From: Pseudomonadota bacterium
Lineage (GTDB): Bacteria > Desulfobacterota > Anaeroferrophillalia > Anaeroferrophillales > Anaeroferrophillaceae
Assembly (NCBI GenBank): GCA_011042595.1
Contig: DQWO01000195.1
Location: forward strand, 1 to 7,869
DNA: 7,869 nucleotides
Direction: 5' to 3'
The first letter of the stretch is position 1, and each line of letters begins with the position of its first letter. Below the pieces are notes generated by a model, which saw only the letters and a program-made list of their open reading frames with translations, searched no databases and was not told the DNA's origin. The position numbers and the translations under genes are program-made. This document shows positions 1-6,187 of the stretch, in pieces.

Positions 1-35
1 CCGCCGAACGAATCACACGATGTGATTCGCGGCGG
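1..35. repeat. GC-rich hairpin 1 of a REP-like element (may continue left of the window)
   Basis: An imperfect inverted repeat. CCGCCG (1-6) pairs with CGGCGG (30-35), two unpaired A residues (7-8) form a bulge, and CGAATCACA (9-17) pairs exactly with TGTGATTCG (21-29) around a CGA loop (18-20). That gives 15 base pairs in all. No T-run follows, so it does not look like an intrinsic terminator. The high G+C contrasts sharply with the AT-rich sequence after position 100. A second hairpin follows after four bases. I infer a dispersed REP-type palindromic repeat, but copy number cannot be judged from one window. The element begins at the window edge and could be longer. Confidence 0.55.
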
Positions 36-39
36 ACGC

Positions 40-68
40 CTCGGAGCCGGCCATGGACGGCCGGCGAG
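40..68. repeat. GC-rich hairpin 2 of the same REP-like element
   Basis: GCCGGCC (46-52) pairs exactly with GGCCGGC (59-65) around the six-base loop ATGGAC (53-58). CTC (40-42) can extend the stem with GAG (66-68) after a GGA bulge (43-45). The bases after it (69-99) are still GC-rich and probably belong to the same element, because composition drops to AT-rich at about 100. Palindromes with a CCATGG-type centre and GC arms are typical of intergenic repeats in proteobacteria. Assignment to a particular repeat family is not possible here. Confidence 0.5.
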
Positions 69-130
69 AATGAGCGAGAGCCATGCCGGAACATCCTGAT
101 ACCAATAAACCTGGTTGGCTGTGCCCCTTT

Positions 131-160
131 TTTACTTGTGAAAGCCCTTCTTCCTATGAT
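131..160 (+). promoter_or_regulatory. Candidate sigma70-type promoter for dnaE
   Basis: TTTACT (131-136, four of six matches to TTGACA) and TATGAT (155-160, five of six matches to TATAAT) are separated by 18 bp. Transcription would start near 167 and give a leader of about 65 nt. Much of that leader is very AT-rich (about 195-222). A second, weaker pairing is TTGGTC (181-186) with TATTAA (203-208) at 16 bp. Neither is strong enough to be certain. No gene lies between this site and dnaE, so dnaE is its natural target. Confidence 0.35.
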
Positions 161-232
161 AGGTAAGCAAGGCAATAATCTTGGTCGATGTTTCCAATTA
201 TATATTAAAATACTAAATAATTACAGTGGCTT

Positions 233-3200
233 ATGAAACACTCGTCTTTTGTTCATCTTCATCTTCACACCATGTACAGCCTCCTTGACGGGGCCATCCG
301 CCTGGAACACCTGATGAAGCGGGCCAGCGAGTTTAAGATGCCGGCCGTGGCTATTACCGACCATGGGAATATGTTCGGTGCGGTTGAGTTCTATCGGATG
401 GCGGAAAAATACGGCATCAAACCCATTATTGGTTGCGAAGTCTATGTAGCTCCCGGGAGCCGCCATGATAAGCGCGGTGGTAAAAATCCGGATATTGGCC
501 ATCATCTGGTACTGCTGGCTAAAAATCAACAGGGGTATAAAAACCTCTGTAAATTAGTAACCATGGGTTATTTTGAAGGTTTTTACTACCGGCCGCGCAT
601 CGATAAAGAATTACTCAGTCAGCATCATGAGGGTTTAATCGCCCTCAGTGCCTGTTTGAATGGAGTGGTGGCTGCATATCTGAAGCGCGGGGAACAGCAA
701 CTGGCAGAAGATGAGGTTCAATTCTATCAGCAGTTGTTTGATAATCGGCGGTTTTTTATTGAATTGCAGGATAACGGTATTGCCGAGCAGTACAAGGTGA
801 ATGAGCAGTTGATTGCTCTGTCCCGCAAGTTTGATCTGCCGCTGGTAGCCACGAATGACTGCCATTACCTGATGGCTGAAGACGCCAAAGCCCATGAAGT
901 TTTGTTGTGCATCCAGACCGGCAAAAATATGGATGATCCGAGCCGCATGCAGTATGGGACTGATCAGCTCTATTTTAAATCGCCGGAGGAAATGGCTGCT
1001 GGTTTTGTTGATTATCCCGAAGCCATAGCCAATACCATTGAAATTGCCGAACGCTGTAATTTCAAGTTTGAATTTGGAACTTATCATCCACCTAATTATG
1101 CTCCGCCTGACGGCCAGAGTTTGAGTGCTCATCTTGAGTACAAAAGTCGAGAAGGATTTTCTCAGCGTCTGGAAAAAATCCAAAGGTTCTATGGTGATAA
1201 GTGGAATGATGAACTGTTGGAAAAGTATAAGGAGCGGTTGGAGTCTGAGCTGGCGATGATCAATAAAATGGGTTTTGCCGGCTATTTTCTGATCGTTGCT
1301 GATTTTGTCAACTATGCCCGGCAGCGAAATATTCCGGTGGGCCCGGGCCGGGGGTCTGCTGCTGGTTCTCTGGTAGCCTTTTCCCTGAAGATAACGGATA
1401 TTGATCCTTTGCCATATGGTCTGCTTTTTGAGCGTTTTCTTAATCCGGAACGAATTTCCATGCCGGATATTGATATGGATTTCTGCATCCGTGGCCGTGA
1501 AGAAGTCATTCGCTACGTTACCGAAAAATATGGGAGTGATCGGGTAGCTCAGATCATTACCTTTGGCAAAATGCAGGCAAAAGGGGTGATTCGCGACGTG
1601 GGACGTGCGTTAAATATGCCCTATGCCGATGTCGATAAGATAGCCAAACTGGTTCCCGCTATTTTAAATATTTCTTTGGATGAAGCGCTGAAAAAAGAAA
1701 AGCGCCTTGGGTCACTCAGGAAAGGTTCCGCGAGAGAACAACAGCTGCTGAAAATTGCCCTGGCTCTTGAAGGTCTGAACCGCCATGCGTCAATCCACGC
1801 TGCCGGTGTAGTGGTTGCCAATAATCCACTGGTAGATTACCTGCCGCTGTATCCCGGACAAAATGATGAGATTGTTTCCCAGTATGATATGACTAATATC
1901 GAAAAACTGGGGCTGATAAAATTTGATTTTCTGGGATTAAAGACCTTGACGGTTATTGACAATGCCGTGAGGTTGATTAGGGCTGAAAACGCAGATTCAG
2001 TGACCCTCGATATTGATGCCATCCCCCTTGATGATCCGGAAACTTATAAGCTACTGGCGTCAGGTGCCACAACCGGGGTGTTTCAGTTGGAAAGCAGCGG
2101 CATGCAATCTCTGATGCGCAGGTTGAACCCGGAAACCTTTGAGGACATTATTGCTTTGGTTGCTCTCTATCGTCCCGGTCCCTTGAACAGTGGGATGATT
2201 GATGATTTTATTGATCGGAAACATGGCAAACAGAAAATGGAATACCTGCTGCCCCAACTGGAACCGATTCTTAAGGATACCTACGGTGTCATTGTCTATC
2301 AGGAACAGGTGATGCAGATTTCCCAGCTGCTGGCCGGTTATACCCTTGGAGACGCAGATATCCTTCGCCGGGCCATGGGGAAGAAAAAAGCTGAAGAAAT
2401 GGATCGTCAGCGACAAAGATTTATGGATGGGGCAAAAGCCAATAAAATTAATGAGAAGAAAGCCGGGGAGATATTTGACCTGATGGCGAAATTTGCCGAA
2501 TATGGTTTTAATAAATCCCATTCTGCTGCCTATGCTTATATCGCTTATCAGACTGCCTATTTGAAGGCTCATTATCCAGTCGAATTTATGGCCGCATTGC
2601 TGATGGAGGATATGCAGAATTCTGATAAGGTTATAAAAAATATTACCGAATGTAAGGAGATGCATATTGAGGTTCTGCCCCCGGATATCAATGAAAGCGG
2701 GACCTCTTTTTCGGTGGTGAAAGAAGGCATTCGCTTTGGCCTGGCGGCAATTAAAAATGTCGGCAGCAAAGCGGCTGAAGAAGTTATCCGGGAACGAGAT
2801 GATGGTGGAAGTTTCAGCTCTATTTTCGATTTCTGCCAGCGGGTTGATCTGCACAAAGTCAATAAAAGGGTTGTTGAAAGCCTGATTAAGGCCGGTGCCT
2901 TTGATTCTACCTCAATCAGCCGGGCTAAAATTGCCGCGGTGATGGAAGATGCCATTGAAACCGGACAGCGGGTTATGCGTGATAAACAGCAGGGTCAACT
3001 TTCCCTTTTTGATCTGGGAGGTGAAGATAATAACACTGATGTCGATCAAATATATAGTTATCCTGATATTGAGGAGTGGGATGATAAGTTAAAATTGGCG
3101 AACGAACGGGAATCTCTGGGTTTTTATATTACCGGTCATCCTTTGCAACAGCGGGTAAAAGAAATGAAACGTTGCGCTGTGGCCCAAATCAGCCGGCTTT

Positions 3201-3721
3201 CTGCTTTTCAGGATCAGTCCCGGGTTCGCATCGGTGGCCTGGTGGCTGCTGTCAAGGAAAAAAGGACGGCGAAGGGGAAATTAATGGGGTTTATTACCCT
3301 GGAAGATCTTACGGGGACTGTTGACGTGACTTTATTTCCTGATTCTTTCCAGCTGGCTTCTCCCTATATTGAAAGCCAGGAGCCGCTGATTATCGAAGGC
3401 CGGGTCGAAATTGATGATGAGAGAGGAAAGGCGAAGGTGGTGGCAACAACGGTAATGAGTCTGAAAGAGGCTACCGGGAAAATGGTCAGTCGAGTTGTTT
3501 TTGCCCTGAATCATAATGTATTGACCGTCAGTAAATTAAATCATCTCCAGGGTATTTTATCTCGTTACCGGGGCGATTGTCCGGGATATATAAATTTAAG
3601 GAAGGATGATTGTGAAATGGTGCTTTCCCTCTCAAGCGACTACCGAGTTGAACCCAGCAGTGAGCTGATGCAGGAAGTTGATTCCCTGTTTGGTTGCAGC
3701 GTGGTGGATTTTGAGGCTTGA
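233..3721 (+). CDS. dnaE: DNA polymerase III subunit alpha (replicative polymerase, DnaE1 type)
   Basis: Catalytic subunit of the replicative DNA polymerase III holoenzyme (EC 2.7.7.7), acting at the replication fork in the cytoplasm. The 1162 residues are close to the 1160 of E. coli DnaE. The N-terminal PHP domain (about 5-215) keeps the metal-site motifs: H8/H10/H12, D19, TDHGN (D43, H44), E69, H90/H91, C141, and NDCH (D209, H211). The polymerase core follows, with GRGSAAGS (372-379), the catalytic pair PDIDMDF (D412, D414), HAAG (522-525), the third aspartate in KFDFLGL (D565), the YQEQ region (689-692), RRAMGKKK (712-719) and YGFNKSH (757-763). A helix-hairpin-helix region lies near 834-900, a clamp-binding motif QLSLF at 922-926, and an OB fold at about 997-1070. 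A C-terminal tau-binding-type domain ends the protein. The start at 233 is chosen because the PHP motif begins only a few residues in, as in homologues. Its Shine-Dalgarno is weak (AGTGG, 225-229). No frameshift or truncation is seen. Confidence 0.98.
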   Translation: MKHSSFVHLHLHTMYSLLDGAIRLEHLMKRASEFKMPAVAITDHGNMFGAVEFYRMAEKYGIKPIIGCEVYVAPGSRHDKRGGKNPDIGHHLVLLAKNQQGYKNLCKLVTMGYFEGFYYRPRIDKELLSQHHEGLIALSACLNGVVAAYLKRGEQQLAEDEVQFYQQLFDNRRFFIELQDNGIAEQYKVNEQLIALSRKFDLPLVATNDCHYLMAEDAKAHEVLLCIQTGKNMDDPSRMQYGTDQLYFKSPEEMAAGFVDYPEAIANTIEIAERCNFKFEFGTYHPPNYAPPDGQSLSAHLEYKSREGFSQRLEKIQRFYGDKWNDELLEKYKERLESELAMINKMGFAGYFLIVADFVNYARQRNIPVGPGRGSAAGSLVAFSLKITDIDPLPYGLLFERFLNPERISMPDIDMDFCIRGREEVIRYVTEKYGSDRVAQIITFGKMQAKGVIRDVGRALNMPYADVDKIAKLVPAILNISLDEALKKEKRLGSLRKGSAREQQLLKIALALEGLNRHASIHAAGVVVANNPLVDYLPLYPGQNDEIVSQYDMTNIEKLGLIKFDFLGLKTLTVIDNAVRLIRAENADSVTLDIDAIPLDDPETYKLLASGATTGVFQLESSGMQSLMRRLNPETFEDIIALVALYRPGPLNSGMIDDFIDRKHGKQKMEYLLPQLEPILKDTYGVIVYQEQVMQISQLLAGYTLGDADILRRAMGKKKAEEMDRQRQRFMDGAKANKINEKKAGEIFDLMAKFAEYGFNKSHSAAYAYIAYQTAYLKAHYPVEFMAALLMEDMQNSDKVIKNITECKEMHIEVLPPDINESGTSFSVVKEGIRFGLAAIKNVGSKAAEEVIRERDDGGSFSSIFDFCQRVDLHKVNKRVVESLIKAGAFDSTSISRAKIAAVMEDAIETGQRVMRDKQQGQLSLFDLGGEDNNTDVDQIYSYPDIEEWDDKLKLANERESLGFYITGHPLQQRVKEMKRCAVAQISRLSAFQDQSRVRIGGLVAAVKEKRTAKGKLMGFITLEDLTGTVDVTLFPDSFQLASPYIESQEPLIIEGRVEIDDERGKAKVVATTVMSLKEATGKMVSRVVFALNHNVLTVSKLNHLQGILSRYRGDCPGYINLRKDDCEMVLSLSSDYRVEPSSELMQEVDSLFGCSVVDFEA

Positions 3722-3757
3722 TTTCTTTAAAAAAGCCGGCAATCGAGAACCATTATT

Positions 3758-3765
3758 AGGAAGGA
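3758..3765 (+). promoter_or_regulatory. Strong Shine-Dalgarno for the TPR lipoprotein gene
   Basis: AGGAAGGA lies 7 nt before the first of two consecutive ATG codons (3773 and 3776), which favours 3773, though 3776 (10 nt) also works. The 51-bp gap after dnaE contains no paired -35/-10 boxes and no hairpin followed by a T-run. Read-through from dnaE is therefore the simplest expression route. Confidence 0.7.
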
Positions 3766-3772
3766 ATAGACG

Positions 3773-6070
3773 ATGATGCACAACAGAAATAGATGGTGTA
3801 TGACAGGTCTGATTTTTTTAACGTTTCTTTTTTGTTTATCCATGTTGGCAGGGTGCAGTAAAAATCCTGAGCAAAAAAAAGCAGATCATCTACAGCGGGC
3901 ACAGAAATATGTGCAAGCGGAAAAATACAAGGAAGCCCGCATCGAGTATTTGAATGTGGTCCAGATAGATCCTAAAGATGCCAAGGCCCATTATCAACTT
4001 GGGGAAGTATATCTGAAACTGCAGCAGCCGAAACAGGCTGTACGGGAATTTTATAATGCTGTAACCCTAGATTCTGAGATGGCTGAGGCTAATTTGAAAC
4101 TTGCCGGATTTTTCCTGCTGGCAGGGAAATATGATGAGTCGATGAAAAAGGCCCAGCTGGTACTGGCAAAAGAACCGAATAATATTGAAGCGTTGATGAT
4201 CATTGGTCATTTGCATGCCCGCAATGGTGCTTTAGATGAAGCGGAGAAAGCATACCTGCAGGCTTTAAACCAGGATCCTGAGCGGATGAATGCTCATATT
4301 GTCCTGGGTAATTTTTATGGACAACAAAGGAAGTTTGAACAGGCTTTTGTTCATTTGAAAAAAGCGGTATCCCTTGACACTAAAGGAATGAACGCCTCTT
4401 TGGCCCTGGCTCGCATGTATGTTGTTGCCGGTAAGAAATCTGCGGCTCGAGAGTTGTATGAATCTCTGCTTAATAACAATCCTGGCAATAAAGGCCTGCG
4501 GATGGTCCTGGTTAATTTTTATATCTCCCAGTTCCAGGATTTTCAAAAAGCGGAAACAACATTGCAGGATATGCTGCTGAAATCTCCTGAAGATGTTGAT
4601 GCCATGCTTATGATGGGCGATTTTTATCAGAAAGTTGGTAAAGCTGATCAGGCTTTATCAACCTTTAAACAGGCAGTTAAGGTTGATCCGAAATCAGAAC
4701 CGGCCAGACTAAAGCTGGCGGAGTTGCACCTGGACCGCAAACAGGCAGGATTAGCCGAACCGCTGGTTCAGGAAGTATTGTCCACCAATGAGAAAAACTA
4801 TTATGCCAGATACCTGCGTGGACGGTTGCTGCTGGGTGAAAAAAAGATTCATGATGCCCTTACTGATTTTCGTTATGTGGTTGAAAACCGGCCAAATTTT
4901 GCTCCAGTACATTATTATCTGGGTTTGGCCATGTCTGCTGATGGAAACTTGAACCAGGCAGCAAGTGAGCTGGCGAAAGCCCAGGAATTGGCTCCTGGAA
5001 ATCTGAATACCAGCTATCAACTGGCGCGACTTGCCTATCTGCAGCGACAGTTTGATGAGGCATCGATACTGATTAAAAAAGTTCTGGCTGCCCAGCCCCG
5101 AAATTATCGGGCTCTTGATCTGCAGGGGAAGATTCTGGTTGCCCAACGTAATGGCGTGGAAGCTCTGAAAATATACACTCAGATGATTGCTTTACAGCCT
5201 GATAATCCCAGTGGTTACGCTCAGCGGGGTTTATTGTATCGACTGCAGAAAAAATATCCCCAGGCGCTGGCCGATTACCGAAAAGCTTTATCGCTCAATC
5301 CCCAGCTCAAAGATGTTGCGGCTGAAATTGTTGCCGTTCATATGATCAACAAGCATCCGGATCAGGCGTTGACATTCTGCCAGACGTTACTTGAACAGGA
5401 TCCCAATGATGCTTTTGCTGATAATCTGATGGGGAGAATATATGTCAGTACTAATAAGTTGGAATTGGCGGAAAAGTCTTTTGAAACCGCAATCGGAAAA
5501 AATTCTAATCTTCTTTCTTCTTATGTTTATTTGGGTGGTTTATATCAGCGACAGGGAAAACTTGCCGAAGCTGAGAAAAAATATGAGCAGGTTATTAAAG
5601 TAAATCCCAAAGTTCTTTCTCCTTATATGCTGTTGGGAATTATCCGTGAACAGGCAAAGAATTACAAAGAAGCGATGAAAACCTATGAAGATGCCTTGCA
5701 GGTTGATGCTGAGTTTGTGCCGGCAATGAATAACCTGGCCTGGTTGTATGCGGAACATGGTGGCAATATTGATCGGGCTTTATCGCTGGCTGAAGATGCT
5801 AAACGTCTGCGTCCTGATGATCCCCGGATAACTGATACTTTGGGATGGATTTATTACAAGAAAAATATCTTTAGCCGGGCTTCCGCCTACCTGCGGGAAG
5901 CGGCTGAAAAACTGGGTGAAAATCCGGTGGTATACTATCATTTGGGAATGGCGTTGGCTAAAGGTGGTGACTCGGCAGCTGGAGCCCGCTCACTGGAACA
6001 TGCCCTTTCGTTGTCATCAACATTTGATGGTGCCGAGGAAGCCAGGAAAACTCTAAGGGAATTAAAATAG
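3773..6070 (+). CDS. TPR-repeat outer-membrane-type lipoprotein, PrsT-like architecture
   Basis: A predicted lipoprotein scaffold of 765 residues. The N-terminus has a basic stretch (R5, R7), a hydrophobic segment (about 13-26) and a lipobox LAGC, with C28 as the lipidated residue. Ser at +2 suggests outer-membrane sorting by the E. coli rule (inference). From H39 to A754 the chain divides without gaps into 21 tetratricopeptide repeats of 34 residues, two of them (starting at 243 and 652) of 35. Only 11 residues remain at the C-terminus. Most repeats carry the usual G/A-8, Y-11, A-20, P-32 pattern, for example HYQLGEVYLKLQQ at 73. The penultimate pair (652-720) has the motifs NNLAWLYAEHG and DTLGWIYYKK, common in delta- and gammaproteobacterial TPR lipoproteins and in the PEP-CTERM/exosortase-linked PrsT family. 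TPR proteins bind other proteins. In PrsT-like cases the context is exopolysaccharide or envelope export, but no such genes are visible here, so the function is unassigned. The gene follows dnaE and is probably co-transcribed with it. Confidence 0.9.
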   Translation: MMHNRNRWCMTGLIFLTFLFCLSMLAGCSKNPEQKKADHLQRAQKYVQAEKYKEARIEYLNVVQIDPKDAKAHYQLGEVYLKLQQPKQAVREFYNAVTLDSEMAEANLKLAGFFLLAGKYDESMKKAQLVLAKEPNNIEALMIIGHLHARNGALDEAEKAYLQALNQDPERMNAHIVLGNFYGQQRKFEQAFVHLKKAVSLDTKGMNASLALARMYVVAGKKSAARELYESLLNNNPGNKGLRMVLVNFYISQFQDFQKAETTLQDMLLKSPEDVDAMLMMGDFYQKVGKADQALSTFKQAVKVDPKSEPARLKLAELHLDRKQAGLAEPLVQEVLSTNEKNYYARYLRGRLLLGEKKIHDALTDFRYVVENRPNFAPVHYYLGLAMSADGNLNQAASELAKAQELAPGNLNTSYQLARLAYLQRQFDEASILIKKVLAAQPRNYRALDLQGKILVAQRNGVEALKIYTQMIALQPDNPSGYAQRGLLYRLQKKYPQALADYRKALSLNPQLKDVAAEIVAVHMINKHPDQALTFCQTLLEQDPNDAFADNLMGRIYVSTNKLELAEKSFETAIGKNSNLLSSYVYLGGLYQRQGKLAEAEKKYEQVIKVNPKVLSPYMLLGIIREQAKNYKEAMKTYEDALQVDAEFVPAMNNLAWLYAEHGGNIDRALSLAEDAKRLRPDDPRITDTLGWIYYKKNIFSRASAYLREAAEKLGENPVVYYHLGMALAKGGDSAAGARSLEHALSLSSTFDGAEEARKTLRELK

Positions 6071-6072
6071 AG

Positions 6073-6101
6073 TTGATATCAAAGCTATCCTTTGGTAAAA
6101 T
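6073..6101 (+). promoter_or_regulatory. Predicted extended -10 sigma70 promoter for pckA
   Basis: TTGATA (6073-6078, five of six) and TAAAAT (6096-6101, five of six) are separated by exactly 17 bp. The -10 box is preceded by TGG, giving an extended -10 (TGn). Transcription would begin near 6108, leaving a leader of about 80 nt before pckA at 6188. This is the best promoter-like match in the window and lies just after the stop of the TPR gene, which suggests that pckA is transcribed independently. A perfect 10-bp palindrome, TTGATATCAA (6073-6082), covers the -35 box. Confidence 0.6.
6077..6097. repeat. Inverted repeat between -35 and -10 boxes: possible operator or weak terminator
   Basis: TATCAAAG (6077-6084) pairs with CTTTGGTA (6090-6097) around the loop CTATC. 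This gives eight pairs including one G-U in RNA form. It is followed by AAATTTT and then GGGGG, so as a terminator of the TPR transcript it would be weak: an AT-rich stem and a T-run of only four. Its position, filling the spacer of the predicted pckA promoter, equally suits a repressor operator. The sequence does not match a regulator site that I recognise. Confidence 0.35.
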
Positions 6102-6187
6102 TTTGGGGGTAATGTTCCAGTTTCAAGATTGAGAACATATGGATAATGGTTTCTTAACTTTTTGTATGGAAAAACAAGAGAGGTAAA

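Noticed and set aside
11..27. AATCACA and TGTGATT look like CRP half-sites.
   Set aside because: The half-sites face the wrong way and are 3 bp apart, whereas CRP sites are TGTGA-N6-TCACA. They are explained by the hairpin stem.
1..99. Frame 1 open from the edge to TGA at 97-99, a possible C-terminus of an upstream gene.
   Set aside because: It consists entirely of the palindromic repeat. Such repeats often read through in one frame, and nothing in it resembles a known protein.
102..133. CCAA/TTGG near a T6 run as a terminator of an upstream gene.
   Set aside because: The stem is only four bases with no GC-rich core, and the T-run is separated from it by about nine bases.
3..236. A + strand frame open from the window edge whose TGA overlaps the dnaE ATG (ATGA), resembling the end of a coupled upstream gene.
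   Set aside because: The frame runs through both GC hairpins and an AT-rich leader, and its translation has no protein-like periodicity or recognisable motif. An open stretch of about 77 codons can arise by chance. It would need upstream sequence to revive it.
3773..6070. Possible recent tandem DNA duplication within the TPR gene.
   Set aside because: The 34-residue repeats share only the TPR signature positions. No adjacent units are near-identical at the DNA level by eye, so they are old and diverged.
6114..6136. GTTC...GAAC inverted repeat in the pckA leader as a riboswitch or operator.
   Set aside because: Only four outer pairs form and the interior does not pair. There is no conserved riboswitch feature.
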